A stretch of 64,000 nucleotides of DNA, taken from assembly GCF_003046545.1 (NCBI RefSeq), contig NZ_QAAA01000001.1, positions 124,001 through 188,000 of the forward strand, written 5' to 3'. Positions 18,637 to 27,992 of the stretch are shown here, piece after piece. This DNA comes from Rhodovulum imhoffii (GTDB lineage Bacteria > Pseudomonadota > Alphaproteobacteria > Rhodobacterales > Rhodobacteraceae). The notes under the pieces are model-generated. The model was given only the letters and a program-made list of their open reading frames with translations, ran no database searches and was not told where the DNA came from. Made by a program: the position numbers and the translations under genes. Within the stretch, counting starts at the first letter, position 1. Each line of letters opens with the position of its first letter.

Positions 18637-19467
18637 CTAGAGCCGGACCGCGCGCAGGTCCGGCAGGCTGATCTGGGCAACCTGTTCGGCGATCGGATCG
18701 ACCGAGAGTGGGTGGGTTTCCTGTTCATGGCCATTGGGATCGCCAAGGCCGATCCAGTGCCCCCGCTTGTAGATATCAAGCGCCGAGAAACCGGCCTTGT
18801 ACCCCATTTTCGGGCTGCCCGGCACCCAGTAGCCAAGATAGACATAGGGCAAGCCCGCCTCTTGCGCGATGCGGATATGGTCCAGGATGATGTAGGTTCC
18901 CAGGCTCGCCCTGGCGGCATCGGGGTTGTAAAAGGAATAGACCAGCGACAGCCCGTCATCGAGAACATCGGTCAGGCAAACGGCCTCAAGCACGCGGCCA
19001 TGTGTGCCGGCAGTGCGGGTGTATTCCACCACGCGGGAGCGTACGGGCGTTTCCTCGATCATCGCGGCAAATTCGAAGATGTCCATGTCGGCCATGCCGC
19101 CATCGGCGTGCCGGCTGTCGAGATACCGCCGGAACAGGGAAAACTGTTCTTCGGTTGCCCAGGGAGTGCTTGAATGGCGTTGCAGATCGCGATTGCGCCG
19201 CAGCGTCCGCTTCTGGCTGCGGGAGGCGGTGAAATCCGCAACCCGGATCCGCGCGGAAAGGCAGGCGGTGCAGTCCGCACAAGCCGGACGGTAAAGCACG
19301 TTCTGTGAGCGCCGGAAGCCCTGCCGGGAAAGGGTGTCGTTCAGCGGTTCGGCGGAATCGCCCTGAAGCGCGGTGAACAACTTCCGTTCCACCCTGTCGG
19401 GCAGGTATGGACACGGCTGAGGCGCCGTCACGTAAAACTGTGGCGCTAAGGGAAGGGTGTGGCGCAT
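18637..19467 (-). CDS. bpt: Aspartate/glutamate leucyltransferase (N-end rule)
   Basis: The protein has 276 residues. It transfers leucine to N-terminal Asp/Glu of proteins and so marks them for ClpAP-type degradation. The N-terminal [14 protein letters not shown] and the [14 protein letters not shown] block are family hallmarks, and [21 protein letters not shown] is the conserved acyltransferase segment of the ATE/Bpt C-terminal domain. It is convergent with the TRAP operon with only 7 bp between stops, so no separate terminator is visible. Confidence 0.93.
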   Translation of the reverse strand: MRHTLPLAPQFYVTAPQPCPYLPDRVERKLFTALQGDSAEPLNDTLSRQGFRRSQNVLYRPACADCTACLSARIRVADFTASRSQKRTLRRNRDLQRHSSTPWATEEQFSLFRRYLDSRHADGGMADMDIFEFAAMIEETPVRSRVVEYTRTAGTHGRVLEAVCLTDVLDDGLSLVYSFYNPDAARASLGTYIILDHIRIAQEAGLPYVYLGYWVPGSPKMGYKAGFSALDIYKRGHWIGLGDPNGHEQETHPLSVDPIAEQVAQISLPDLRAVRL

Positions 19468-19536
19468 GGTCGGTCTTTTGAGCGGTTTTAACGAACGCTA
19501 GCATCCAAAATCGCCAGCGCCAAGCCCACAGGCCGC

Positions 19537-19980
19537 TTACAGCGCCGCCGGGCGATTGATTGCCACGCTGCCCAGAACCCTGTCGGGCAGGCTTTGCCTG
19601 CGCGCACTGGTCAGCATGGCGATGATGCTGATGACCTGCGGCAGGATCGTTATCAGGCAAAGCATGTACAGAAACGTGTGAAATGCGGCCTCGGGCAGGG
19701 CGAACCGTTCCCCCCTTGCGGAGCGGAACTCGATCGCGACGAGTTGCATGCCCGGCGTTGCCGAACCACGTGTCAGCATCGTTACCCGGTAGGCGAATCC
19801 GATCAGACCGAAAAACAGCGGAAAGAAGAAGATTGCCGTGAAGGCGGTGAAGGGCAGCGCCAAGACGGCCAGCAGCATGATGATCAGGGTGTCGATCACC
19901 CACGCCACAAGCCGTTTGACAGGGACGTCGGCGTAGAATTCGGCCTGTGTTACCGGGTCGGGCAGGGTGAGGTTGTTCAT
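19537..19980 (-). CDS. RDD family membrane protein
   Basis: The protein has 147 residues with three hydrophobic segments. The start of the domain, VPVKRLVAWVIDTLIIMLL, has the conserved Arg and Asp of the RDD family, and GSATPGMQLV is the second conserved block. The function is not established; some RDD proteins are ion antiporters. It is divergent from glnE and lies downstream of bpt. Confidence 0.88.
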   Translation of the reverse strand: MNNLTLPDPVTQAEFYADVPVKRLVAWVIDTLIIMLLAVLALPFTAFTAIFFFPLFFGLIGFAYRVTMLTRGSATPGMQLVAIEFRSARGERFALPEAAFHTFLYMLCLITILPQVISIIAMLTSARRQSLPDRVLGSVAINRPAAL

Positions 19981-20056
19981 GCCTGTCAGATAGGAAGGAC
20001 GCGGCGGGCCGACAAGGCGTGTTGACCGGAGATTGCGGGCGCTGCATCACTGCGTC

Positions 20057-22858
20057 ATGAGTTTTGCCAATCGATTGACCCGCCACCCCATCGCCTTCGA
20101 GCCCGATCGCGGCGCCGAGGTGCCGGACCGTTTCGCCAGTCAGCCGCCGACGATTCGGGCGCTGCTGGAGGGGACTGCCGGGTGTAGTCCTTATCTCAAG
20201 GGCTTGATACAGCAGGAGGCCGCGTGGCTGGAGGCTGCGCTGTGCGGGGAGGCAGAGCCGGTTTTCGATGGCCTGCTGGATGAGGTCCGCGCCCTGCCGG
20301 CGGAGGGTTTGAAATCCGGTCTGCGGCAGGCCAAGCGCCGGGCCGCGGTGTGGATCGCGCTGGCGGATCTGGGGGGGGTGTGGCCGCTGGAGAAGGTGAC
20401 CGCCGCGCTGACCGATTTTGCCGATTTGTGTGTGGACGTCACCTTGCGCCGGCTTGTCGCTGCCGAGATCGCGCGCGGCAAGATTCCCGGAGCGACCGAG
20501 GCGGACGTGGAAAGCGCCGCCGGGATGGTCGCCCTTGCGATGGGCAAACAGGGTGCGCATGAACTGAATTATTCCTCGGATATCGACCTGATCATGCTGT
20601 TCGATCAGGATCGCTATGACGAGGCCGACTTCCACGATGCCCGCGCGCGTTTCATTCGTATTACGCGGCAGATGTCCTCGATCCTGTCGGAGCAGACGGG
20701 CGAGGGGTACGTCTTCCGCACCGATCTGCGCTTGCGCCCCGATGCCTCGGTGACGCCGGTTTGCATGTCGATGGAGGCGGCCGAAAGGTATTATGAAAGT
20801 CTCGGCCGCACGTGGGAGCGTGCCGCCCATATCAAGGCGCGCCCCTGCGCCGGGGATATCGAGGCCGGGTGGGCCTATCTCGATCGCCTGCGCCCGTTTG
20901 TGTGGCGAAAGCACCTTGATTTCGCAGCCATTCAGGATGCCCATGACATGCGGCTGCGAATCCGGTCCCATAAAGGCTTGCACGGGCCGCTGGCGCTGGA
21001 AGGCCATGACATGAAGCTGGGGCAGGGGGGGATCCGCGAGATCGAGTTTTTCACCCAGACCCGCCAGCTTATCGCCGGAGGGCGTGACCCGGAACTGCGT
21101 GTACGCGCCACGGTCGACGGGCTGATGCAACTGGCGCGCAAGGGCTGGATTCCCGCAGAAGTGGCCCGGACGCTGGCCGCCGATTACCGCGCCCATCGCG
21201 AGGTGGAGCACCGCCTGCAAATGGTCAACGACGCGCAGACTCACAAGTTGCCCGGATCCGCCGAAGGAATTGCGCGCATCGCCTGTTTCACCGGGCAGGC
21301 GGATGCCGGGTCATGGCGCGCAGACCTCACCGAACGGCTGGACCGGGTCAAGGCGCTGACCGAAGGGTTCTTCGCCCCAGACAAGCCGGGTGCGGATATG
21401 CCGGATCTGCCCGAAGGTACGGGGGAGATCGTTGAAAGATGGCAAGGTTACCCGGCGTTGCGCTCCGCCCGGGCGGCAGAGATATTCAACCGGCTCAAGC
21501 CCGACCTTCTGACCCGGTTGACCAAGGCGCCGCGTCCGATGGAAGCGTTCACCGCCTTTGACGGGTTTCTGGCCGGGTTGCCTGCCGGGGTGCAGATCCT
21601 GTCGCTCTTCGAGGCGAACCCCCAGTTGATCGACCTGCTGATCGATATCACGACGGTTTCCGATGAGCTTGCCCAATACCTGTCCCGCAATGCGGGTGTT
21701 TTGGATGCGGTGATCGGCGGCGCGTTTTTCAGCGATTGGCCGGGGCGGTCTGCCTTGCGCGAAGATGCGGCGGGACGGCTGGAAAAGGTTGGGGATTATG
21801 AGGGCCGCCTGGATACCCTGCGCCGCTGGTTTCGGGAATGGCATTTCCGCATCGGGGTGCATCACCTGCGGGGCCTGATCGATGCGGTCGAGGCGGGCAG
21901 CCAGTATTGCGACCTTGCGGAAGCGGTCCTGTCGGCGCTTTACCCCGCCGTCGTTGCGCATTTTGCGGATAAGCACGGAGCTCCGCCGGGCAAGGGGGCG
22001 GTGGTGCTGGGCATGGGGTCGCTGGGGGCGGGGCTGCTGACGGCGAAGTCCGATCTGGATCTGATCGTGATCTACGACGCGGATGGGGTGGAAAATTCGG
22101 ACGGGCGGCGCCCCCTTGCGGCGCGGGCCTATTATGCCCGCCTGACGCAGGCGCTTGTGACGGCCCTGACCGCCCCCATGGCGGAGGGCAAGCTGTACGA
22201 GGTCGACATGCGCCTGCGTCCGTCGGGCAACCAGGGGCCGGTAGCGACCTCAGCCGAGGCTTTCCGCAATTATCAGCGCGAAGAAGCCTGGACATGGGAA
22301 CATCTGGCCTTGACCCGCGCCCGGCCCGTCGCGGGTTCTGCGACACTGGCCGGGGAGGTGGAGGCATTCCGGCGCGAACTGTTGTGTGAAAAGGCCGACC
22401 CGGTTCGGGTGACAACAGGGATCGTGGACATGCGTGCCCGGTTGGCCGCCGCCAAGCCCGCCAAGAACGCCTGGGACGGCAAGCAGGGACCGGGCCGGGG
22501 GCAGGACATTGAACTGATCGCTTCCGGGGCGGCGCTGATCGCGAACAGTCCGGCAACACGGGTGGGAAACCAGCTGCGCGCCGGGATTCGTGCCGGGTGG
22601 TTGCAAAAAGCCGAGGCTGAAACGCTTATTCGCGCCTACGACCTGTCCCGGCAGGTGCAGGGGGCGGCGAAACTCATCAGCGACAAACCCCTGGACCCCC
22701 ATACGCTGGGCGAGGCGGGGCTGGCCTTCTTGCTGCGTGGGGCGGATGTGTCCAGCGCCGATGACCTGGACGCCGTTCTGGCGACCAGCCGTGCCGCTGC
22801 CGCCGAAGCGATCGGGCGAGTTCTGGCCCGTGGGCAGGAGGTTTCCGATGAGGCTTGA
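20057..22858 (+). CDS. glnE: Bifunctional glutamine-synthetase adenylyltransferase/deadenylylase
   Basis: The protein has 933 residues. It adds and removes AMP on glutamine synthetase under control of PII. Two nucleotidyltransferase domains are visible: the N-terminal one with NYSSDIDLIMLF (near residue 180) and the C-terminal one with LTAKSDLDLIVIYD (near residue 660). The first removes, the second adds AMP. The ATG at 20057 was preferred over 20033 as it gives MSFANRL. It overlaps the next small ORF by 11 bases. Confidence 0.95.
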   Translation: MSFANRLTRHPIAFEPDRGAEVPDRFASQPPTIRALLEGTAGCSPYLKGLIQQEAAWLEAALCGEAEPVFDGLLDEVRALPAEGLKSGLRQAKRRAAVWIALADLGGVWPLEKVTAALTDFADLCVDVTLRRLVAAEIARGKIPGATEADVESAAGMVALAMGKQGAHELNYSSDIDLIMLFDQDRYDEADFHDARARFIRITRQMSSILSEQTGEGYVFRTDLRLRPDASVTPVCMSMEAAERYYESLGRTWERAAHIKARPCAGDIEAGWAYLDRLRPFVWRKHLDFAAIQDAHDMRLRIRSHKGLHGPLALEGHDMKLGQGGIREIEFFTQTRQLIAGGRDPELRVRATVDGLMQLARKGWIPAEVARTLAADYRAHREVEHRLQMVNDAQTHKLPGSAEGIARIACFTGQADAGSWRADLTERLDRVKALTEGFFAPDKPGADMPDLPEGTGEIVERWQGYPALRSARAAEIFNRLKPDLLTRLTKAPRPMEAFTAFDGFLAGLPAGVQILSLFEANPQLIDLLIDITTVSDELAQYLSRNAGVLDAVIGGAFFSDWPGRSALREDAAGRLEKVGDYEGRLDTLRRWFREWHFRIGVHHLRGLIDAVEAGSQYCDLAEAVLSALYPAVVAHFADKHGAPPGKGAVVLGMGSLGAGLLTAKSDLDLIVIYDADGVENSDGRRPLAARAYYARLTQALVTALTAPMAEGKLYEVDMRLRPSGNQGPVATSAEAFRNYQREEAWTWEHLALTRARPVAGSATLAGEVEAFRRELLCEKADPVRVTTGIVDMRARLAAAKPAKNAWDGKQGPGRGQDIELIASGAALIANSPATRVGNQLRAGIRAGWLQKAEAETLIRAYDLSRQVQGAAKLISDKPLDPHTLGEAGLAFLLRGADVSSADDLDAVLATSRAAAAEAIGRVLARGQEVSDEA

Positions 22859-23114
22859 GCAGGCCGATCCGAAGCGGTTGGTGGCGGAATCTTATCGGAT
22901 CGAAGGCATCACCGATGGCGAATGCCGGTCGATTTTCATTGACTGGGCGCTGTCCCTGCCGGTGGGGGTGGATGCGCGACAGGCGATCAAGCGGCTGCTG
23001 GCGGAATACCGGGGCACAGCGCCGGACCACCCGATGACAGCGGTTTTGCGCGCGGGGCTTCACAAAGCGCCCCAGGCGCGGCGGCGGGGCGGTGCGCGTG
23101 GGCGGCGGATTTGA
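22848..23114 (+). CDS. Small conserved-looking protein overlapping glnE
   Basis: The protein has 88 residues and is not recognised. It overlaps the glnE 3' end by 11 bases and starts with MRLEQADPKRL. The first 60 residues read like an ordinary soluble domain (ITDGECRSIFIDWALSLP), and the tail is a basic Arg/Gly-rich stretch. The overlap and normal codon use support a real gene translated with glnE. No function is proposed. Confidence 0.65.
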   Translation: MRLEQADPKRLVAESYRIEGITDGECRSIFIDWALSLPVGVDARQAIKRLLAEYRGTAPDHPMTAVLRAGLHKAPQARRRGGARGRRI

Positions 23115-23154
23115 GACCCTTCCGCTTCGTCTCCGAAAGCCTTAACAGAAAGGC

Positions 23155-24354
23155 ATGACACATCCGCCTCTTTCTCTCGTGCGCCTGCGGCCCAAGGCTG
23201 ACGTGCGTGCTATCCGTCACGGATTCCCGTGGGTCTTTGCCGATGAACTGGTGACCGACCGACGCACCAGGGCGTTGGCGCCCGGAACGATCGCCCGGCT
23301 GGAAGACGCCGAGCGCCGCCCCCTGGGCACGGTGGCGGTTAACCCGAATTCGAAAATCATTTGCAGAATGCTGGATCGTGACCCGGAAGCCGAGATCGGG
23401 GAAGACTGGTTCGCGGCCCGCTTGCGCCGGGCGCTGGCGCTGCGGGAGGCTGCGTTCGCGGCGCCGTTTTATCGTCTGATCCATGCCGAGGCCGATGGCT
23501 TGCCCGGTGTCGTGATCGATCGTTTCGGGGAGGCTGCCGTCGTTCAGCCCAACGCGGCCTGGGCAGAAAGCAGGCTTGACGCGCTTATTGCCGCCCTGCG
23601 GTCGGTGACAGGTGTGCGGGCAGTGGTGAAGAATGGTACCGGGCGTGCGCGGACGCTGGAGGGGTTGCCCGAGGAAACCGTTCTGCTGGAAGGAACGGTG
23701 GAGGCGCCCGTTCCCGTGCCGATGAATGGCGCGACCTACATGGCCGATCTTCTGGGGGGGCAGAAAACCGGGCTTTTCTTCGATCAACGCCCCAACCATG
23801 CCTTCGCGGCCACCCTTGCGAAAGGCGGGGACGTGTTGGACGTCTTTTCCCATGTCGGTGGCTTTGGTCTTGCGGCATTGGCGGGGGGGGCGGCACGGGC
23901 CGTATGTGTGGATGGTTCTGCCCCGGCGCTGGAGTTGGCGGAGCAGGGGGCGGCGGCCAGCGGAGTTGCGGAGCGGCTGGAGACGCGTCGGGGAGACGCC
24001 TTTGACGCGATGGCCGCGTTGGCGGAAGACGATGTGCGGTTTCACCTGGTGGTCTGCGATCCGCCTGCCTTCGCACCTTCGAAACAGGCGCTGGAGGCGG
24101 GGCTGCGGGCCTATGAACGTGTGGCGCGGTTGGGTGCCGGCCTTGTCCGGGCGGGGGGATTTCTGGTGTTATGTTCCTGTTCCCATGCGGCGGATCTGTC
24201 GCGGTTTCGTGCCGCCAGCGTCCGGGGGATCGGCAAGGCCGGGCGGCGGGGGCAGATCATTCATACCGGATTCGCCGGGCCGGATCACCCGATGCTGCCG
24301 CAACTGGCGGAGTCGGGATATCTCAAGGTGTTGTTCTTTCGGCTGACCGAATGA
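23155..24354 (+). CDS. Class I SAM-dependent rRNA cytosine methyltransferase, RlmI-like
   Basis: The protein has 399 residues. An N-terminal PUA-like domain (RHGFPWVFADELV) is followed by a linker and a Rossmann methyltransferase domain. GQKTGLFFDQRPN is the family-typical entry and VLDVFSHVGGFGLAAL the SAM-binding motif I. VVCDPPAFAPSK holds motif IV (DPPxF) and LCSCSHAADL motif VI. This layout matches RlmI/RlmO-type m5C methyltransferases of 23S rRNA. Its stop overlaps the start of the PIN gene (ATGA). Confidence 0.9.
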   Translation: MTHPPLSLVRLRPKADVRAIRHGFPWVFADELVTDRRTRALAPGTIARLEDAERRPLGTVAVNPNSKIICRMLDRDPEAEIGEDWFAARLRRALALREAAFAAPFYRLIHAEADGLPGVVIDRFGEAAVVQPNAAWAESRLDALIAALRSVTGVRAVVKNGTGRARTLEGLPEETVLLEGTVEAPVPVPMNGATYMADLLGGQKTGLFFDQRPNHAFAATLAKGGDVLDVFSHVGGFGLAALAGGAARAVCVDGSAPALELAEQGAAASGVAERLETRRGDAFDAMAALAEDDVRFHLVVCDPPAFAPSKQALEAGLRAYERVARLGAGLVRAGGFLVLCSCSHAADLSRFRAASVRGIGKAGRRGQIIHTGFAGPDHPMLPQLAESGYLKVLFFRLTE

Positions 24355-24890
24355 AGGTTTTGCTGGATGCCTGCGTGCTGTACCCGACTGTACTGCGGGA
24401 GCTTCTGCTGGCTGTGGCGGCGAAAGGGCTGTTCACGCCGCTCTGGTCTGCGCGAATTCTGGAAGAATGGGGCCGTGCGGCGCGCAAACTGGGCCCTGTG
24501 GGAGAGGCGCAGGCCCGCGGAGAGATCGCCTTGCTGCGCGCCGCGTGGCCCGACTCGGAGGTGGTGGGGCAGGATGGGCTTGCGGCGCGGCTGTGGCTGC
24601 CCGATCCGGCCGATATACATGTTCTGGCCGCGGCGATTTCCGGGTCGGCGGAAATTTTGCTGACTTTCAATGCACGCGATTTTCCCCGGCATATTCTGGA
24701 GGCCGAGGAGGTCCAGCGGAAAAACCCGGATGCTTTTTTGATGGGGCTTTGGTACGGCGCGGCGGAAGATGTTACGGATGCTGTCCGGGGTGTGCATGCC
24801 ACCGCCTGCGCCATGGCGGGTGAAACGCTGGACTTGCGTGCATTGCTGAAACGCGCGCGACTGCCAAGGCTGGGCAAGGCCCTTGGGTGA
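24351..24890 (+). CDS. PIN-domain protein
   Basis: The protein has 179 residues. MKVLLDACVLYP holds the first conserved Asp of the PIN fold, ILEEWGRA a conserved Glu, and DIHVLAAAISGSAEILLTFNARDFP the last acidic residues. These are the metal-binding ribonuclease residues. It overlaps the methyltransferase stop by ATGA and is translationally coupled. No antitoxin-like small gene is next to it, so it may not be a toxin; a role in RNA processing is equally possible. Confidence 0.82.
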   Translation: MKVLLDACVLYPTVLRELLLAVAAKGLFTPLWSARILEEWGRAARKLGPVGEAQARGEIALLRAAWPDSEVVGQDGLAARLWLPDPADIHVLAAAISGSAEILLTFNARDFPRHILEAEEVQRKNPDAFLMGLWYGAAEDVTDAVRGVHATACAMAGETLDLRALLKRARLPRLGKALG

Positions 24891-24891
24891 A

Positions 24892-25221
24892 TCAGGCCAG
24901 TGCGGACAGGACCCTTTCGGAGGGAGAGGCGTGCAGGTGCTGCACGGTATAATTTTTAGCGCGCCACCCTTCAGCATGCTGAAGCAGGCTTTTGTTGATT
25001 AGTGCGCGCAGGCTGCGATAAAAAGTCGCTTGGGGGATGTCACGAACCAGGACGTGGTGGCGAATTTCGTCAGAATTGACCACACTGCCATTAAGTTTGG
25101 AAAGCTGGCGTGCGGCCAGGTAAACATCGCGTTCGGTTCGGGAGAGACAATCCAGACCAACATCGCGCTCCATTTCACGCAGGATGATTCGAAGTTCTGA
25201 TATGGCTTCAAGATCAGGCAT
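24892..25221 (-). CDS. Winged-helix transcriptional regulator (MarR-like)
   Basis: The protein has 109 residues counted from ATG 25221; the frame is open back to 25272. After an N-terminal helix (SELRIILREMERDV) comes a winged-helix layout: LSRTERDVYLAARQL, a recognition helix in PQATFYRSLRALINKSLLQH, and a wing ending in KNYTVQHL. No effector domain is present. The target is unknown. It is convergent with the PIN gene with one base between the stops. Confidence 0.7.
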   Translation of the reverse strand: MPDLEAISELRIILREMERDVGLDCLSRTERDVYLAARQLSKLNGSVVNSDEIRHHVLVRDIPQATFYRSLRALINKSLLQHAEGWRAKNYTVQHLHASPSERVLSALA

Positions 25222-25409
25222 TTGCGTTTTCCTGTCGGATTTTCTTGGCCTTAATCGTTCTGTTCGCTTCACACACTCACTGCTGTTGGGTCGACACCGC
25301 TTGATGTGAGTCTGAGAATAACTTCAACGGTAACACATATAGCAAAAATAGATCAACGTAAAAATTAAACCTATGGGGTGCCCCCTGCACAAAAAACACG
25401 CTTGGGTTG

Positions 25410-26090
25410 TTAATCCTCCCACCGAGCTTGCAGGGCTTTGATGGCGTGAATACGTTTGACTGTTTTCGGGTGGCTCAACAGCCAGGCCGGAGCGGAGGCT
25501 CCGGACTGGGTGAGGGTCTCGAGTTTTTCGAACAATGAAATCTGCGCTTCGATGCCGATACCCGATCGTGTCATCAGTGCCGCCGCGTAGGCGTCGGCTT
25601 CGTATTCATCCTGACGGCTCAACCGTGCCGCCAGGAGTGAGGTCAGCGTGCTGGCGATGTAAACGCCCACCCCCGGAAGGATACGCGCCAATACCATCGC
25701 CAGAGCCGTGCGCAGTGCGTTCTGGCTTGAAAAATCGATCATGCGGCGGCGGGAATGGCCAAGCGCGACGTGACCGAGTTCATGCGCGATAACGCCGGCA
25801 AGTTCTTCGGCGGTGACGTCCCCGGTGCGATAACGGTCATAGAACCCGCGGGTAAGAAAGATGCGTCCGTCGGCTGCGGCCAGCCCGTTGACCTGTGGAA
25901 TCTCGTAAAGATGCACCTGAATGCGCGGTAGATCGAGGACCTGTGCCATGCGGTCCGTAAGGACTTTCAGATTTGGGTCGACCAGTTCAGAGGAACGCGC
26001 GTTCAGTTCCCGCCGGGTGCGCCAGGCGGAGAAGTGATACATCGCAAGCCCGTAGAGTAGCGCGAGCAGAATGGGCGTCAGCTTGAACAT
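25410..26090 (-). CDS. M48-family zinc metalloprotease, membrane-anchored
   Basis: The protein has 226 residues. An N-terminal hydrophobic segment (ILLALLYGLAMYHF) anchors it. The zinc motif is HELGH in GVIAHELGHVALGHSRRRM, and DEYEADAYAA carries the third ligand Glu. This is the layout of HtpX/Ste24/BepA-like peptidases. It lies upstream of ettA on the same strand but with a hairpin between them. Confidence 0.9.
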   Translation of the reverse strand: MFKLTPILLALLYGLAMYHFSAWRTRRELNARSSELVDPNLKVLTDRMAQVLDLPRIQVHLYEIPQVNGLAAADGRIFLTRGFYDRYRTGDVTAEELAGVIAHELGHVALGHSRRRMIDFSSQNALRTALAMVLARILPGVGVYIASTLTSLLAARLSRQDEYEADAYAAALMTRSGIGIEAQISLFEKLETLTQSGASAPAWLLSHPKTVKRIHAIKALQARWED

Positions 26091-26131
26091 GGGGGAAATA
26101 TGAGCGGACTACGTCCCACCGGCAAGTTGGC

Positions 26132-26155
26132 GCGGGGCGCGTTGGGGCGCCCCGC
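26132..26155 (-). terminator. GC hairpin downstream of ettA
   Basis: GCGGGGCGC and GCGCCCCGC form a perfect 9-bp stem with a 6-base loop, just after the ettA stop on the minus strand. No clear T-run follows, so termination activity is uncertain. Confidence 0.45.
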
Positions 26156-26161
26156 ACCGGG

Positions 26162-27829
26162 TCAGCGTGCGAATTTCTTATATTTGACGCGCTTGGGTTC
26201 CACACTGTCGGGACCGAGCCGGCGGATCTTGTCTTCCTCGTAGGCTTCGAAGTTGCCCTCGAACCACTCGACATGGGCTTCGCCCTCAAAGGCGAGGATA
26301 TGGGTACAGAGCCGGTCGAGAAAGAAGCGATCGTGGGAGATGATCACCGCGCATCCGGCGAAATCCTCCAACGCCGCCTCCAGCGCCTGAAGGGTTTCCA
26401 CGTCGAGGTCGTTGGTGGGTTCGTCGAGCAGCAGAACGTTGCCACCCGATTTCAAAAGCTTCGCCATGTGGACGCGGTTGCGCTCTCCGCCTGACAGAAG
26501 GCCGACCTTTTTTTGCTGATCGCCACCCTTGAAGTTGAAGGAGGAGCAATAAGCACGGCTGTTCACTTCGGCGTCGCCGAGGGTGACGATATCCAGCCCG
26601 TCGGAGATTTCTTCCCACACGGTTTTGTCCGGGGCCAGCGCATCGCGGGACTGGTCCACATAGGAAAGCTGCACGGTATCGCCAAAGGTGACGGTTCCCG
26701 CGTCGGGCTGTTCCTGCCCGGTCAGCATGCGAAACAGGGTGGATTTCCCCGCGCCGTTGGGGCCGATCACGCCAACGATGCCCCCGGGGGGAAGTGAGAA
26801 GCTCAGGTCTTCGATCAGCAGCCGGTCGCCATAGCCTTTCTTGAGCCCGTCGACCTCGATCACCTTGCCGCCCAGGCGCGGGCCGTTGGGGATGATGATC
26901 TGTGCGCGGGAAAGTTTTTCACGCTCCGACTGGCCGGCGAGTTCTTCGTAAGCCTGGATACGGGCCTTGGATTTCGCCTGCCGGGCCTTCTGGCCGGCGC
27001 GAATCCAGTCCAGTTCGCGTTCCAGTTGTTTTTGCCTGGCCTTGTCTTCGCGGCTTTCCTGTTGCAGCCGCTTCGCCTTTTGCTCCAGCCAACTTGAATA
27101 ATTGCCTTCGTAAGGGATACCGCGCCCTCGATCGAGTTCGAGAATCCAGCCGGTGATGTCATCCAGAAAATACCGGTCGTGGGTGACGATCAGGCAGGTT
27201 CCCTTGTACTCGATCAGATGTTGCTGGAGCCACGCGACCGTCTCTGCGTCGAGATGGTTGGTCGGTTCGTCCAGCAGCAGAATGTCGGGGGCTTCCAGCA
27301 GCAGCTTGCACAGGGCAACGCGGCGCTTTTCCCCTCCCGAGAGGGTTTCTACCGGGGCCTCGTCCGGCGGGCAGCGCAGGGCTTCCATCGCGACGTCGAT
27401 CTGGCTGTCGAGATCCCACAGGTTCTGGGCGTCGATCTCGTCCTGGAGGGCGGTCATTTCTTCCATCAGGGCGTCGGAGTAATCCTCGGCGATCTGCATG
27501 GCGATCTCATTGAAACGGTCGATCCTGGCTTTCTTTTCGGCCACGCCGAGCATGACGTTTTCGCGCACGCTCAGGGCCGGGTCCAGTTCGGGCTCCTGCG
27601 GCAGGTACCCGACCCTGGCGCCCTTGGCGGCCCAGGCTTCGCCGCTGAAGTCCTTGTCCCAGCCGGCCATGATCCGCAGGAGCGTCGATTTCCCGGCGCC
27701 GTTTACGCCGACGACGCCGATCTTCACGCCGGGCAGAAAGCTCAGCCGGATGTTTTCAAAACACTTCTTTCCGCCGGGATACGTCTTGGAGACGCCATCC
27801 ATGTGATAGACATACTGGTAGGAGGCCAT
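26162..27829 (-). CDS. ettA: Energy-dependent translational throttle protein EttA (ABC-F ATPase)
   Basis: The protein has 555 residues, the length of E. coli EttA. It binds the ribosome E site and gates elongation by energy state. Two ABC cassettes are present: Walker A GVNGAGKSTLLR with LSGGEKRRVALCKLL, then GPNGAGKSTLFR with LSGGERNRVHMAKLL. Between them is the basic linker. ATG 27829 (MASYQYVYHMDGVSKTY) was chosen, as this is the EttA N-terminus; the frame is open much further upstream. Confidence 0.95.
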   Translation of the reverse strand: MASYQYVYHMDGVSKTYPGGKKCFENIRLSFLPGVKIGVVGVNGAGKSTLLRIMAGWDKDFSGEAWAAKGARVGYLPQEPELDPALSVRENVMLGVAEKKARIDRFNEIAMQIAEDYSDALMEEMTALQDEIDAQNLWDLDSQIDVAMEALRCPPDEAPVETLSGGEKRRVALCKLLLEAPDILLLDEPTNHLDAETVAWLQQHLIEYKGTCLIVTHDRYFLDDITGWILELDRGRGIPYEGNYSSWLEQKAKRLQQESREDKARQKQLERELDWIRAGQKARQAKSKARIQAYEELAGQSEREKLSRAQIIIPNGPRLGGKVIEVDGLKKGYGDRLLIEDLSFSLPPGGIVGVIGPNGAGKSTLFRMLTGQEQPDAGTVTFGDTVQLSYVDQSRDALAPDKTVWEEISDGLDIVTLGDAEVNSRAYCSSFNFKGGDQQKKVGLLSGGERNRVHMAKLLKSGGNVLLLDEPTNDLDVETLQALEAALEDFAGCAVIISHDRFFLDRLCTHILAFEGEAHVEWFEGNFEAYEEDKIRRLGPDSVEPKRVKYKKFAR

Positions 27830-27992
27830 CTGGTACCGCTTTCGTGCTTGCAATGGATAGGATTGCGGCAGACATAGCGATTTCGGCGCCCAAGAGCAAT
27901 GAGCCAGCGGCGACGTTGGAAAAGGCGGTTCCGGTGACGCGGTGTTCGTGATTACCTGTCTCAAGTGGAAGAACTGGGCTGTTGAAAAGGTT

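Noticed and set aside
18986-21244. A 752-codon minus-strand frame
   Set aside because: It runs antisense to glnE and through the RDD and bpt genes in another frame; a shadow of real genes.
24351-25221. Toxin-antitoxin pair made of the PIN gene and the winged-helix gene
   Set aside because: They are convergent on opposite strands, and the regulator does not look like an antitoxin.
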